Source: Thauera sp. K11 (GTDB lineage: Bacteria; Pseudomonadota; Gammaproteobacteria; Burkholderiales; Rhodocyclaceae). From it: a stretch of DNA of 64,000 bases. Made by a program: the position numbers and the translations under genes. How positions within the stretch are numbered: the first letter of the stretch is position 1; each line of letters starts with the position of its first letter. Below are positions 44,682 through 54,600 of the stretch, piece after piece. The notes beneath the pieces are model-generated. The model saw nothing but the letters and a program-made list of their open reading frames with translations. It ran no database searches and had not been told where the DNA came from. The stretch covers positions 4,464,001 through 4,528,000 of the forward strand of contig NZ_CP023439.1 of NCBI RefSeq assembly GCF_002354895.1, in the 5' to 3' direction.

Positions 44682-46862
44682 TCAGAAGTCGTAGCGCAGC
44701 GATGCCCGGAAATTGCGGCCGGGCGCGGTGTAGGCGTCGCGCACCGGGCTCGTGTCCGCCAGCCCGCGCACGTCCGACCAGCGCCAGTAGCGCTTGTCGA
44801 AGACGTTGTCGAGGTTGGCGTAGACGGTCAGGTTGCGCAGGGGCTTCCAGTGGACGCCGAGATCGAGCACCGTGCTGGAAGGCGGCGAGAACGGCGCCGG
44901 GTCGGCCGGCGCGATGCGGTCGGCGTCCTTCTTCGCGGTGTGCGTGAGGTGGGCGCGTGCGCCCCAGCTCGCATCGTCGTAGCGCACGCCGAGGATGGCC
45001 TTGAGCGGCGCGACGGTGTCGAGCGGCGTGCGGCGGCCGTCGGTCTCGCTGTCGCCGCGCGCGTAGGCCAGCCCCGCACTGGCCTTCCAGCGCGGCGAGA
45101 TGGTCCATTCGCCGCGCACCTCGGCGCCGCGGATGCGCGCCTTGGCCAGGTTGATGTACTGGAACACGGTCGGATCGAGCACCGTGCCGGCGCCGCCGAC
45201 CCGTTGCTGGCTGATGAAGTCGTCGTAGCGGTTGTCGAATGCCGCCACCGAATAGCGCACCCCGCCGGCCTCGCCGCGGAAGCCGATCTCCGCACTGTTG
45301 GCGCGCTCGGCCTTCAGGTCGGGGTTGCCGACGCTGGTGTAGCCCGAGGCGGCGTTGGTGAAGCCGTTGTTGACCTGGTCCGGCGTCGGCGCGCGAAAGC
45401 CCCTCGCCCACTGCGCATAGGGCGCGAATGCCGGCATCAGGCGCCACACCACGCCCAGGCGCGGCGTCAATGCGCGGTCGGACAGGTCCGACACCGCGCC
45501 GCCGCCATAGCCGCCGGCCGAGGGGTCGAGCTTGTACTGGTCGAAGCGCAGGCCGGGGATGATGCTGAACGCGCCGGCTTCGATCTCGCTCTGCACGAAC
45601 GCGCCCAGCAGCGTGTAGGTGGTGTCGGGGAAGGGCTTGACCGGGAAGGTTTCGCCGAAGGGCGCCACGGTGCCGTCGCGCACCGCGGAGATCTCGGCGC
45701 GGCTCCAGTCCAGCCCGTAGGTGACGCGCTGGTTCAGCGCGCCGGTGAGGTTGCTTTCCAGCAGCGTGGACAGGCCGACGATCTTCGACGAGTACGCGTT
45801 GTCGCGCGTGCGGTCGGCGGCCGTGTTGCGGTCCTCGTCCGAGAACTGGCGGACTTCGGCGTCCTGCCAGTAGAAGCGGGTTTCCGCACGCTGGACCCAG
45901 TTCGCGTTGACGTCGGTGAAGCGGTGCTCCAGCGATACGCGGTCGCGCTCGATACGGTCGTCGGTGTCCAGATCCAGCACGCCGGTACCGGCGAGCGGTG
46001 GCTTCGCGCGCGCCGAATAGACTTCGGTGTCCTGTCTGCGGCGCTGCCGTTCGACCGTGAAACCGAGCTGGTTCTCGGCATCGACGGCGAACATCGCCTT
46101 GCCCAGCAGATAGCCGTTGCGGTAGTCGACCGGGTTGGGCGCGGTGCGGTCCACGTTGCGGGCGTCGTTGCCGCCATGGCTGTCGACCTCGTGCCCCTGC
46201 CGGAAGGTGCCCAGCAGCATGCCCTGCCAGCGGCCGTCGCGGCCGGCCAGCCCCAGCGTGCTCGCCCACGAGCGGTCGACGCTGGCATAGCCGGCGCGCA
46301 CGAAGCCGCCCACCGCCTGGTCCTTCTTGAGCAGGTCGGCCGGGTCCATGGTGCGGAAGCTGACCGCGCCGGCCAGGCCGTCGCTGCCGAACTGGATCGA
46401 CGCCGGGCCGCGCAGGACCTCGACCCGCTGGAGTCCGTCGACTTCGAGGAAGTCGCCCCGCCCGGTGGAGAACGATGCGAACGAGAAGCTGTTGGGCACG
46501 CGGATGCCGTCGATCAGCATCAGCACCTGGTTGCCTTCCAGCCCGCGGATGTTGATCCCTTCGTTGCCGGCGCGGCCGGTGGCGGCGCCGGCGGCGGTGA
46601 AGCGCGTCGGCGCCGCGCGCACCGAGACGTCGAGTTCGTCGCGGAACAGGTCCTTGATGTCGCGCGCGCCTTCTTCCTCGATGCGCTGGCGCGGCGTGAC
46701 GGTGACGGTGTTGGGGATGTTGTCCAGCCGCCGCTCGGTGCGGGTGGAGGTGACGCTCACCTCTTTCAGGCGTACGGCCTCGTCGCCCGGCGCCTCCTGG
46801 GCGGAGGCAGAGAAAATCGGGCCCAGCGCCACGCCTGCGGCGAGCGCGATCAATCGCAACAT
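44682..46862 (-). CDS. hmuR: TonB-dependent outer-membrane heme receptor HmuR
   Basis: After a signal peptide (LRLIALAAGVALGPIFSASA) follow a TonB-box-like LKEVSVTSTRTER, a plug domain with GINIRGLEGNQVLMLIDGIR, and a 22-strand barrel ending in the usual aromatic residue (RASLRYDF). The heme-receptor motifs FRAP near 487 and a variant NPDL (for NPNL) near 513 are present. The short segment between them has no His, although many receptors of this family have a heme-ligand His there. The ATG at 46862 is chosen for the signal peptide; GAAGGA lies upstream. It is the first gene of the hmu operon. Confidence 0.93.
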   Translation of the reverse strand: MLRLIALAAGVALGPIFSASAQEAPGDEAVRLKEVSVTSTRTERRLDNIPNTVTVTPRQRIEEEGARDIKDLFRDELDVSVRAAPTRFTAAGAATGRAGNEGINIRGLEGNQVLMLIDGIRVPNSFSFASFSTGRGDFLEVDGLQRVEVLRGPASIQFGSDGLAGAVSFRTMDPADLLKKDQAVGGFVRAGYASVDRSWASTLGLAGRDGRWQGMLLGTFRQGHEVDSHGGNDARNVDRTAPNPVDYRNGYLLGKAMFAVDAENQLGFTVERQRRRQDTEVYSARAKPPLAGTGVLDLDTDDRIERDRVSLEHRFTDVNANWVQRAETRFYWQDAEVRQFSDEDRNTAADRTRDNAYSSKIVGLSTLLESNLTGALNQRVTYGLDWSRAEISAVRDGTVAPFGETFPVKPFPDTTYTLLGAFVQSEIEAGAFSIIPGLRFDQYKLDPSAGGYGGGAVSDLSDRALTPRLGVVWRLMPAFAPYAQWARGFRAPTPDQVNNGFTNAASGYTSVGNPDLKAERANSAEIGFRGEAGGVRYSVAAFDNRYDDFISQQRVGGAGTVLDPTVFQYINLAKARIRGAEVRGEWTISPRWKASAGLAYARGDSETDGRRTPLDTVAPLKAILGVRYDDASWGARAHLTHTAKKDADRIAPADPAPFSPPSSTVLDLGVHWKPLRNLTVYANLDNVFDKRYWRWSDVRGLADTSPVRDAYTAPGRNFRASLRYDF

Positions 46863-46984
46863 GGTCCTTCCTTCTTGTTCAGGTTCAGTTCGGCACTGGC
46901 TGGCGAAGGCGGGCTTGTGCGGTGGTCGGCGGATCCGGCGGCTCACCGGGCAGGCACGGGTGAGCTTCCGCTAAAAATTGTAAA

Positions 46985-47003
46985 TGCGAATTAATATCAT
47001 TAC
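46985..47003 (-). promoter_or_regulatory. Fur-box-like site upstream of hmuR
   Basis: On the minus strand gtaatgatattaattcgca, in an AT-rich island of otherwise very GC-rich DNA, resembles the 19-base Fur consensus with several mismatches. It lies about 120 bases before hmuR, so iron repression of the heme operon is likely. There is no divergent gene, so only hmuR would be controlled. Confidence 0.55.
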
Positions 47004-47080
47004 AAGACATGGCCGGAGTGGCAGCCCGGCTGCACCGCCCCAGCTCTGATTCCGGAAGGACAGGAGCGCCCGGACGCGGA

Positions 47081-49873
47081 TCAGTCCGCGGCGGCCAGTT
47101 GCAGCGCGCACGGATTCTCGGGCCATTGCGCCAGCGGCAGCGGGCGCGCGAACAGGTAGCCCTGGAAGAGCCGGCAGCCCTGCGCGTGCAGGAAGTCGCG
47201 CTGCGCCGCCGTCTCGACGCCCTCGGCCTGCACCTCGAGGCCGAGCGAGGCGCTCATGCCGAGGATGGCGCGCACGATCGTCTCGCTGCTGGCGTCGTTC
47301 AGCATGTCGCGCACGAAGGACTGGTCGATCTTCAACTGGTCGAAGGGCAGCCGCTTGAGATAGGACAGGGAGGAATAGCCGGTACCGAAATCGTCGAGCG
47401 AGAAGCGCAGGCCCAGCGTGCGCAGTTGCTCCATTCTCGCGATGGTCTCGTCCAGGTCGCCGAGGATCACGCTCTCCGTCAATTCCAGTTCGAGGCCGCG
47501 CGGATCGATGCCGCTGGCCTTCACGCTGGCGATCACCTGGTCGACGAAGTCGGGCTGGTGGAACTGCCGCGGGCTGACATTGACGGCCAGCGTGAAGCCG
47601 GGCGCGAGCGCCTGCCAGACGGCCAGCTGGGCACAGGCGGTGTCGAGCACCCATTGCCCGATCGGCACGATGAGGCCGGTATCCTCGGCCACGGGGATGA
47701 ACTCCGCCGGCGGCACCAGCCTGCCGTCGGCGCCGAACCACCGGATCAGCGCTTCGGCGCCCACGACCCTGCCGTGCTGGTCGACCTGCGGCTGGTAGAA
47801 GAGCTGGAGGGCCTGGCCGGCCAGGGCGTCGCGCAGGCCGGCCTCCATCGCCGCGTGCGCATCGACCAGCGCCTGCATCTTCGGGCTGAAGAAGCGGATG
47901 GCGTTGCGCCCCTCGTTCTTGGCCATGTAGAGGGCGACCTCGACCTGCTTGAGCAGGTTTTCCTCGGACCACTGCCGCCCCTGGAAGAGGGTGACGCCGA
48001 TGCTGTGCGTCGCGTAGTGCCGCCTGCCGGCATCATCCAACTGGTAGGGGACGTTGAGCGCCTGATGGATCTGCTTGGCCAGCGCTTCCGCGCGTATCAG
48101 TGCCTCGCTCAGCCTGTCGCCCAAATGCTCGACGATCACCGCGAAGTCGTCGTCGCCGTGGCGGGCGATGGTGTCGTCGTCGTGCAGCGCATGCCGCAGG
48201 CGGTGCGCGATCTCCTTGAGCAGCCTGTCGCCCGCCGCATGGCCCTGGGTGTCGTTGAGCTGCTTGAAGCGGTCGACGTCGAGCAGCAGCAGCATCGCGT
48301 ACGTACCCGACTGCGCGCTCGCCAGCAGGGCATGCTGGAGGCGGTCGTGCAGCATGGCGCGGTTCGGCAGCTCGGTGAGCGGGTCGTAGTAGGCGAGCCG
48401 GTGGAGGAGTTCCTCCGATTGCCGGCGCAGGGTGATGTCCTCCTTGACGGCCACGTAGTGGGTGACCACGCCGTCGGCGCGCTTGACCGGCGCGATGGTG
48501 GCCGCCTCGACGAAGCAACTGCCGTCCTTGCGCGTGTTGTGGAACTCTCCGCGCCACACCTCGCCGCGGCCCAGGGTCGTCCACATGTCCACATAGGTGC
48601 CGGCCGGCGTGCGGCCCGAATTGAGGATGCGGGGATTGTGGCCGAGCAGTTCGTCGCGCGAATAGCCGGTGTTGGTGATGGCGGCCTCGTTGACGTATTC
48701 GATGCGGGCGTCGGTGTCCGTGATCAGGATGGTCGCCGCGCTCTGCTCCATGGCCATCGACAGGCGCCGCAGCTCGTCCTCGCGCTCGGCGAGTTCGGCA
48801 TCGCGCCGCTCGAGTTCGGCGGCCATGCGGTTGACGCCGTCTTCCACCGCATTCAGCTCGCGCACCCGGGAGCGCCGCGTGATGCGCGTGTCGAGCCGGC
48901 CGGCGGCGATGCGGCCGATGGCCTCCCGCATCTGGGTGGCCCACCGGTCCACGAGGCCGTAGATGAAATAGCGCGCCACGCCGGCCGAAACCAGCACGAT
49001 CGTCAACAGCAGGGCGACGCGGCGCCAGAAGCTGAGATCGACGGCGGACAGCGAGCTTTCCAGCGGCGCGCCGATCACGACGAAGAGGGTGTCGCGCGCG
49101 AAGCTGACCGGCGCGACGCCGTACAGGCGGCGGTGGCCGTCGAAATCCTCGGCTTCGGAAAGAGGCATCGCACCCTGCCGGATGCGCAGGAAGGTGCCGA
49201 GCATGGTCCCGGGCATCTCTTCGCCCTGCCAGCCGTCGGGAGCCGGATGCCGCGCCAGCACCCGGCCGGAAGTGGTGATCAGGTGCGCTTCCCAGCCTGC
49301 GGGCAGGCGGTAGCCCGCCACCAGGCGCCGGAACCAGTCGAGGCTGATCGACGCGAACAGGACGGCACGCAGTTCGCCATGCCGGCCCCGCAGCGGATAG
49401 CCGAACTCCATCGCGGGGATGCCGTCGCGGCCGACGAGGTATTCGCCCTCGGTGACTCCGTCGGCATCCAGCGCATGCCGGAACCAGCGGCGTTCCCGCA
49501 CGTCCATCGCCTCCGGCGGGGCGGTGCCGCTGCAAAACACCTTGCCGTCGGGCAGGGCCCCGCCGAGATTGTGGAAACTGGCCATCGTCCCCAGCAGGCG
49601 CTGGGCGATGCCCGAACAGTCGAGCGGATCGAGCGTGCGCAGGTTGTCCGACTGCGCGATCACGCGAAAGACGTTGCTCACCGCCCGCCGGGCGGCGTCT
49701 TCCTCCTCGCCGGCGGCTGCCAGCATGCGGATCATGTCCGCCTCGATCGCCCGCGTCGTTTCGGTGCGCTGCGCGAGATAGTCGATCAGGACCATCAGGA
49801 AGACAGGCACGACGGCCAATGCGATCACCGCCCAGAGCCGCAGGTTCAACGACGTCGTACCCGAGATCCGCAT
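47081..49873 (-). CDS. Membrane-bound sensor with dCache-like, HAMP, PAS, degenerate GGDEF and EAL domains
   Basis: Domains of the 930-residue protein in order: TM 1 (about 12-31), a periplasmic Cache-like sensor (to about 280), TM 2, HAMP (about 310-365), PAS (about 375-490), GGDEF (about 500-660) and EAL (about 675-920). The GGDEF signature reads RHGDDDFAVI near 572 (GDDDF), so the cyclase site is probably inactive. The EAL domain keeps GAEALIRW, NVSPRQF, ELELTES and SLDDFGTGYSSLSYL, so it should hydrolyse cyclic di-GMP. The likely role is a phosphodiesterase controlled by an envelope signal, possibly with GTP bound to the dead GGDEF site as activator. It stands alone. Confidence 0.93.
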   Translation of the reverse strand: MRISGTTSLNLRLWAVIALAVVPVFLMVLIDYLAQRTETTRAIEADMIRMLAAAGEEEDAARRAVSNVFRVIAQSDNLRTLDPLDCSGIAQRLLGTMASFHNLGGALPDGKVFCSGTAPPEAMDVRERRWFRHALDADGVTEGEYLVGRDGIPAMEFGYPLRGRHGELRAVLFASISLDWFRRLVAGYRLPAGWEAHLITTSGRVLARHPAPDGWQGEEMPGTMLGTFLRIRQGAMPLSEAEDFDGHRRLYGVAPVSFARDTLFVVIGAPLESSLSAVDLSFWRRVALLLTIVLVSAGVARYFIYGLVDRWATQMREAIGRIAAGRLDTRITRRSRVRELNAVEDGVNRMAAELERRDAELAEREDELRRLSMAMEQSAATILITDTDARIEYVNEAAITNTGYSRDELLGHNPRILNSGRTPAGTYVDMWTTLGRGEVWRGEFHNTRKDGSCFVEAATIAPVKRADGVVTHYVAVKEDITLRRQSEELLHRLAYYDPLTELPNRAMLHDRLQHALLASAQSGTYAMLLLLDVDRFKQLNDTQGHAAGDRLLKEIAHRLRHALHDDDTIARHGDDDFAVIVEHLGDRLSEALIRAEALAKQIHQALNVPYQLDDAGRRHYATHSIGVTLFQGRQWSEENLLKQVEVALYMAKNEGRNAIRFFSPKMQALVDAHAAMEAGLRDALAGQALQLFYQPQVDQHGRVVGAEALIRWFGADGRLVPPAEFIPVAEDTGLIVPIGQWVLDTACAQLAVWQALAPGFTLAVNVSPRQFHQPDFVDQVIASVKASGIDPRGLELELTESVILGDLDETIARMEQLRTLGLRFSLDDFGTGYSSLSYLKRLPFDQLKIDQSFVRDMLNDASSETIVRAILGMSASLGLEVQAEGVETAAQRDFLHAQGCRLFQGYLFARPLPLAQWPENPCALQLAAAD

Positions 49874-50020
49874 CCGTCGATCCTCGACTCAAGTGATGGC
49901 CTGGATCAGGATTCTGTCAGAAAACCCTGAAAATCTGCCCATTGTGGGCAGTGATCCGCCATGGCGGGAATCATCACCGCGATCGATCGCCGCGCCGGGG
50001 CGACGCGCTTCACCCGGGCC

Positions 50021-50650
50021 TCAGCCCGCAAGCGCCGGATTGAGCGTGTACGTGCCGGTGAGCTTCGCTTCGGCCAGCACATGCCCGGCGATCGCCGCGC
50101 GTACGCCGGCACCGGCGAAACGGCCCTCGACGGCGCAGCGCGGCACGTCCAGCGCGTACAGCGTGAATACGTAGTGATGGACGATCTCGTCGTTCCACGG
50201 CGGGCAGGGGCCGTCGTAGCCGTGGTAGTCGCCCTTCATCGCCTCGTCGCCGGCAAACCAGGCGGTGTAGTCGTTCACCCCGTGGCGGGCGCCGAGCGCG
50301 GCCTCCGGACCGGGCTTGCCGCCCGGCGTGACTTCGGAGGAGAAGCGGCCGGCGGCGATCTCGCGCAGGTCGGCCGGCAGGTCGACGACGATCCAGTGGA
50401 AGAAATCGACGCGCGGCAGGCTGGCCGGCACCGTGCGGCCTTCCTTGTTGACGTCGTCGCCGCGGCTGGGGACGTCGGGGTCGTGGCAGATCAGCGCGAA
50501 GGACTTCGTGCCGGCGGGGACTTCCGACCACGCCAGGTGCGGATTCAGGTTCTTGCCGAGGCAGACGTGGCCCTCGGCGGCCGGGATGCAGAAGGCGAAT
50601 TCGCCCGGGATGCGGGCGCCGTCGTTGAAGCTCTGGCTGGTGAGTTGCAT
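50021..50650 (-). CDS. YbhB/YbcL-family (PEBP-like) protein
   Basis: The 209-residue protein shows the phosphatidylethanolamine-binding-protein fold: GEFAFCIP, NPHLAWSEVPAGTKSFAL with ICHDPDVPSRG, FHWIVVDLPAD and YDGPCPPWNDEIVHHYVF (PPxx+H). The ligand-binding Asp and His residues are present. There is no signal peptide, so it is cytoplasmic. The ATG at 50650 has GAAGGAGAC upstream. Function in bacteria is poorly defined. It lies 53 bases behind sppA. Confidence 0.88.
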   Translation of the reverse strand: MQLTSQSFNDGARIPGEFAFCIPAAEGHVCLGKNLNPHLAWSEVPAGTKSFALICHDPDVPSRGDDVNKEGRTVPASLPRVDFFHWIVVDLPADLREIAAGRFSSEVTPGGKPGPEAALGARHGVNDYTAWFAGDEAMKGDYHGYDGPCPPWNDEIVHHYVFTLYALDVPRCAVEGRFAGAGVRAAIAGHVLAEAKLTGTYTLNPALAG

Positions 50651-50703
50651 GCGGCTGTCTCCTTCGTCGTTCCGGTCAAGATGCGATCCTGCGGCCGCCG
50701 TTC

Positions 50704-52545
50704 TCAGGGCGATTCGCACAGGCAGTGTACATACTGGTGCTGCGGATCGTTCCAGCGCATCAGTTCGCGGGCGCCGCGCTGCATGTCGTCCAGCGTGCCG
50801 GCAAGCGGCGCCTTGGCGGCCGAGGCAGCGGTATCGAGCAGGCCGGCCTCGCCGGCGAGGCCGATCAGGCGGCGCATCAGACGCTGCTCGATGGATTCGG
50901 TCGCCTCCGGCCACACCACGTCGTAGCGCGTGAGCCCGGCGCGCTGCGCGGTCGCCGCGAGCGCGGCCTCGAGTCCGCCGATGCGGTCGACCAGGCCCAG
51001 CCCTGCGGCCGCCTGGCCGGTCCACACGCGGCCGCGCCCGACCTTGTCGACATCCTCGGCGCTCATGCGGCGCGCCTGCGCCACGGTACCGAGGAAGCGG
51101 CGGTAGCCATGCTCGATGCCGAGCTGCATCGCCTCGGCCGCCGCCGGATCGAGCGGACGGCGCGGATCGAAGGCGGCGGCGAGCGGCGCCGTCGCCACGC
51201 CGTCGACGCTGACGCCCAGGCGCTTCAGCGGCTCGGCGATCTCGGGGAACAGCGCGAAGATGCCGATCGAGCCGGTGAGGGTGGCCGGCGCCGCCCAGAT
51301 CTCGTCGGCGCCGGCCGCGATCCAGTAGCCGCCGGACGCCGCGACCGAACTCATCGACGCCACCACCGGCTTGCCCGCCTCGCGGGTGAGTTCGAGTTCG
51401 CGCCGGATCAGCTCCGACGCGAAGGCGCTGCCGCCCGGGCTGTCGATGCGCAGCAGCACGGCCTTCACCGAGTCGTCCTCGCGCGCTTTGCGGATCAGCC
51501 GCGCATAGGTATCGCCCGCCACCACGCCGGCGGGCTCCTCGCCGTCGATGATGCTGCCCTGCGCGACGATCACCGCGATGCGTTCGCCCGCCGCCGGACG
51601 CGCCCGGCGCACCGCCACGAGGTAGGCGTCAAGTTCGATCCGGCGGAAATCCTTGCCTTCGGCGTCGCGGCCGACGCGCTCGACGAGGCGGTCGCGCCAC
51701 TGGTCGCGGGTGCTGAGCCGGTCGACGAGGCCGGCATCGAGCGCCGCCCGCGCGGCATCGCCGCGCGTCGCGGCAAGCGCATCGCGATAGCCGTCGACAT
51801 AGGCGTCCAGGGCGCCGTCGGCAAGCTTGCGGCTGGCGCCGACGTCGTCGCGGAACAGCGTCCACAAGCCCTCGAGCAGATCGCGCGAGGCGATGCGGTC
51901 CTCCTCGGACATGTCGTTGCGGGTGAAGGGCTCGGCGAAGGACTTGTACTCGCCGACCCGGAACACATGGACCTTGATGCCGAGCTTGTCGAGCGCGTCC
52001 TTGAAATACATGCCGTAGCGCGCCAGGCCGCGCAGCAGCACGAAGCCGTCGGGCGACAGGTGCACCTCGTCGGCCACCGAGGCGAGGTAGTACTGCGCCT
52101 GGTCGTAGTCGTCGCCGCGTGCCAGCACCGGCTTGCCCGACGCCTTGAACGCGGCGATCGCCTCGCGCAGTTCGGCGAGCTTGGACAGGCCGCCGCCGCC
52201 CAGGCGGTCGGTCTCGATCACCAGCGCGGCGATGCGGTCGTCGTCGCGCGCGGCGCGGATCGCCTCGAGCTGCTCGGCCAGCACCACCCGCCCGCCGGGC
52301 ACGCCGCCGGCGCGCAGCAGCGTGAGCGGCTCGTCGAACACCACCCGCTCGACGATGGTGCCGACCGGACGCAGCACCAGCGCAGCCCCCTTCGGCACCT
52401 GGGGAGCCGGCTGCATGAACAGCGCGACGAAGATGCCGAGCACGAGCGCCACGAGCAGGTAGAACATGCCGCGCGCGACGAAGTCGAACGCGCGCCCGAC
52501 GAAGCGCAACACACCAAGCACGAAGCGGAACAATCCCCGGATCAA
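50704..52545 (-). CDS. sppA: Signal peptide peptidase SppA, 67-kDa type
   Basis: The 613-residue protein has one N-terminal transmembrane segment ([18 protein letters not shown]) and two ClpP-like halves. The catalytic Lys ([12 protein letters not shown] near 203) and Ser ([17 protein letters not shown] near 402) match the Lys209/Ser409 pair of E. coli SppA, which degrades leftover signal peptides. The start is a TTG at 52545 with AAGGGAG upstream. It follows trmB on the same strand after 13 bases. Confidence 0.93.
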   Translation of the reverse strand: MIRGLFRFVLGVLRFVGRAFDFVARGMFYLLVALVLGIFVALFMQPAPQVPKGAALVLRPVGTIVERVVFDEPLTLLRAGGVPGGRVVLAEQLEAIRAARDDDRIAALVIETDRLGGGGLSKLAELREAIAAFKASGKPVLARGDDYDQAQYYLASVADEVHLSPDGFVLLRGLARYGMYFKDALDKLGIKVHVFRVGEYKSFAEPFTRNDMSEEDRIASRDLLEGLWTLFRDDVGASRKLADGALDAYVDGYRDALAATRGDAARAALDAGLVDRLSTRDQWRDRLVERVGRDAEGKDFRRIELDAYLVAVRRARPAAGERIAVIVAQGSIIDGEEPAGVVAGDTYARLIRKAREDDSVKAVLLRIDSPGGSAFASELIRRELELTREAGKPVVASMSSVAASGGYWIAAGADEIWAAPATLTGSIGIFALFPEIAEPLKRLGVSVDGVATAPLAAAFDPRRPLDPAAAEAMQLGIEHGYRRFLGTVAQARRMSAEDVDKVGRGRVWTGQAAAGLGLVDRIGGLEAALAATAQRAGLTRYDVVWPEATESIEQRLMRRLIGLAGEAGLLDTAASAAKAPLAGTLDDMQRGARELMRWNDPQHQYVHCLCESP

Positions 52546-52558
52546 GCGCTGCTCCCTT

Positions 52559-53335
52559 TCAATCGGCGCGACGGCGGAACACCAGGTCCCACACGCCGTG
52601 GCCCAGCTTCAGGCCGCGGTTCTCGAACTTCGTCAGCGGCCGGTATTCCGGGCGCGGGGCGAAATCCGTGGCAGTGTTCCACAGGGCCGGTTGTGCGGAA
52701 ATGACTTCCAGCATCCAATGCGCGTAGTCCTCCCAGTCGGTGGCGCAGTGCAGGTAGCCGCCGGGCGCCAGCTTGCGCGCGACCAGCGCGACGAAGTCGG
52801 GCTGGATGAGGCGCCGCTTGAAGTGCCGCTTCTTGCGCCACGGGTCCGGAAAAAAGATGTGCACGCCGGCGAGCGCGCCGTCGGCGATCATGTCGCGCAT
52901 CACCTCGACCGCGTCGTGCTGCACGATGCGCAGGTTCGCCAGGCGGTTCTCGGCGATCAGCTTGCACAGCGCGCCCACGCCCGGGGTGTGCACTTCGATG
53001 CCGAGGAAGTCGCGGTCGGGCATCGCCGCGGCGATCTTCGCCGTGGTCTCGCCCATGCCGAAGCCGATCTCGAGGATCTTCGGCGCCGGGCGGCCGAAAG
53101 CCGCGTCGAGATCGAGCAGCGCCATGCGGTAGGGGATGCCGACCTTCGGCAGCACGTCGTCGAGATGGCGCTGCTGCGCCTCCGACATGCGCCCCTGGCG
53201 CAGCACGAAGCTGCGGATGCTGCGGCTGGAAAAGCGGTGCTCCGGGCTGTCGCGGCCGATGATCCCGACCACCGCCACCGGCTGCGGCACGGGTGCGGCG
53301 CCCGGCGCCGCGGCTTCGTTGCGGCTCCCGTTCAT
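52559..53335 (-). CDS. trmB: tRNA (guanine-N7)-methyltransferase TrmB
   Basis: TrmB methylates G46 in tRNA. The 258-residue protein has the SAM-binding motif [10 protein letters not shown], the specific [16 protein letters not shown] segment, and the ending [13 protein letters not shown]. The ATG at 53335 overlaps the thiG stop as ATGA, so trmB is coupled to thiG. The first 45 residues form a variable, Ala/Pro-rich extension before [12 protein letters not shown]. Confidence 0.95.
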   Translation of the reverse strand: MNGSRNEAAAPGAAPVPQPVAVVGIIGRDSPEHRFSSRSIRSFVLRQGRMSEAQQRHLDDVLPKVGIPYRMALLDLDAAFGRPAPKILEIGFGMGETTAKIAAAMPDRDFLGIEVHTPGVGALCKLIAENRLANLRIVQHDAVEVMRDMIADGALAGVHIFFPDPWRKKRHFKRRLIQPDFVALVARKLAPGGYLHCATDWEDYAHWMLEVISAQPALWNTATDFAPRPEYRPLTKFENRGLKLGHGVWDLVFRRRAD

Positions 53336-54117
53336 GAGCCGATCAGCCCTTGGGCCGGCGAACTCGGGTCGGCGGAATAGAACTTGCGCGGCATGCGGCC
53401 GGCGAGATACGCCTCGCGGCCGGCCTCGACCGCCTTCCTCATCGCGCTGGCCATCAGCACCGGCTTGCCGGCGGCGGCGATCGCGGTGTTCATCAGCACG
53501 CCGTCGCAGCCCAGTTCCATCGCGATCGCGGCGTCCGACGCCGTGCCCACGCCGGCATCGACCAGCACCGGCACCCTGGCGTTGTCGATGATGAGGCGCA
53601 GGTTCCACGGATTCAGGATGCCCATGCCGGAGCCGATCAGCGACGCCAGCGGCATCACCGCGACGCAGCCGGCCTCTTCGAGCATCCTGGCCTGGATGGG
53701 GTCGTCGGCGCAGTACACCATGACGTCGAAACCGTCCTTCACCAGGGTTTCGGCCGCCTTCAGCGTCTCGGGCATGTTGGGGAACAGCGTCTTCGGATCG
53801 CCGAGCACCTCGAGCTTGACCAGCGCGTGGCCGTCGAGCAGCTCGCGCGCCAGGCGCAGCGTGCGCACCGCGTCGTCGGCGGTGTAGCAGCCGGCGGTGT
53901 TGGGCAGGATGGTGAAGCGCTCCGGCGGCAGCACGTCGAGCAGGTTGGGCTCGCCCGGGTTCTGGCCGATGTTGGTGCGGCGGATGGCGACGGTGACGAT
54001 CTCGGCGCCGCTGGCGTCGATGGCTTCGCGCGTCTCGGCGAAGTCCTTGTACTTGCCGGTGCCGACGAGCAGGCGGGAACCGTAGGACTTGCCGGCGATG
54101 ACCAGGGGGTCGTTCAT
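53332..54117 (-). CDS. thiG: Thiazole synthase ThiG
   Basis: ThiG assembles the thiazole ring of thiamine from deoxyxylulose phosphate, dehydroglycine and ThiS-thiocarboxylate. The 261-residue TIM-barrel protein shows [18 protein letters not shown], the Schiff-base Lys in [15 protein letters not shown], and [20 protein letters not shown]. It lies 84 bases behind thiS. Confidence 0.97.
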   Translation of the reverse strand: MNDPLVIAGKSYGSRLLVGTGKYKDFAETREAIDASGAEIVTVAIRRTNIGQNPGEPNLLDVLPPERFTILPNTAGCYTADDAVRTLRLARELLDGHALVKLEVLGDPKTLFPNMPETLKAAETLVKDGFDVMVYCADDPIQARMLEEAGCVAVMPLASLIGSGMGILNPWNLRLIIDNARVPVLVDAGVGTASDAAIAMELGCDGVLMNTAIAAAGKPVLMASAMRKAVEAGREAYLAGRMPRKFYSADPSSPAQGLIGS

Positions 54118-54201
54118 GGTGTGGACCTGGATGAGAAGAGTCTGAATCCTGTGCGAGGACGAAACCGGCGTCGGCCGGCCGGGCAGGGGAGGCGCGCGCG
54201 C

Positions 54202-54405
54202 TCAGCCCCCTCCGACCGCGACGACGATTTCGAGCCTGTCGCCGTCGGCGAGCTTCACCTCGGCGTGCCGCGCCTTGGGCACGATCTCGCCGTTGCGTTC
54301 CACCGCCAGCCGCTTGCCGGCGAGGCCGCGGGCGTCGAGCAGGGCGAGCACGGTGAGATCGGGTTGCAGCGCTTCGCGCTGGCCGTTGAGGGTGACCTGG
54401 ATCAT
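54202..54405 (-). CDS. thiS: Sulfur carrier protein ThiS
   Basis: A 67-residue ubiquitin-like protein with [20 protein letters not shown] and the essential Gly-Gly C-terminus (VAVGGG), which is charged with sulfur for thiazole synthesis. It is the first gene of thiS-thiG-trmB-sppA. The upstream region, shared with divergent metX, has no TPP riboswitch that I can recognise. Confidence 0.95.
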   Translation of the reverse strand: MIQVTLNGQREALQPDLTVLALLDARGLAGKRLAVERNGEIVPKARHAEVKLADGDRLEIVVAVGGG

Positions 54406-54495
54406 GGTGACGAGGAGCGTGCGAAACGGGGACGGACGAAAATCTTATCACGCCGCCGGTTTGACTTTTCCCGGGCGCGGCGCTACTTTCGGCCA

Positions 54496-54556
54496 CTCAG
54501 CGCCGATTTGAACCGACAGCTTGCGGGCGCTCAATAAATACGGCTAAAGCGAGGGC
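54496..54556 (+). promoter_or_regulatory. SAM-II riboswitch upstream of metX
   Basis: The segments agree closely with the SAM-II consensus: cagcgccgatttgaaccg at the 5' stem and loop, gcttgcgggcgct closing the first helix, then caataaatacggctaaagc, whose AATAAAT...GCTAAA part forms the pseudoknot that binds S-adenosylmethionine. gcgcc (54500-54504) pairs with ggcgc (54526-54530) and ccg pairs with cgg (54541-54543). SAM-II elements usually sit before metX or metA and turn expression off when SAM is high. The end of the aptamer is about 45 bases before the metX ATG. Confidence 0.9.
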
Positions 54557-54591
54557 AGCCCAGTCCGCGTTTAGAAGCCGGCTGGGTTTTT
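54556..54591 (+). terminator. Terminator-like hairpin between riboswitch and metX
   Basis: cagcc (54556-54560) can pair with ggctg (54580-54584), or cccag (54559-54563) with ctggg (54582-54586), followed by five T and soon four more. The stem is short, so this could be a weak expression-platform terminator. It could equally be a 5' leader without that role. Confidence 0.4.
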
Positions 54592-54600
54592 GTTTTCCAG

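Noticed and set aside
44397..46994. Open frame of 865 codons on the plus strand opposite hmuR and hmuS
   Set aside because: It mirrors the real genes and exists because very GC-rich codons leave few stops on the opposite strand. The composition (Arg/Ala/Val-rich, no motifs) is that of a shadow, and hmuR/hmuS have clear family motifs.
47009..49930. Open frame of 973 codons on the plus strand opposite the GGDEF-EAL gene
   Set aside because: It is a shadow of the GGDEF-EAL gene; it has no recognisable domain, while the minus-strand frame has complete Cache, HAMP, PAS and EAL features.
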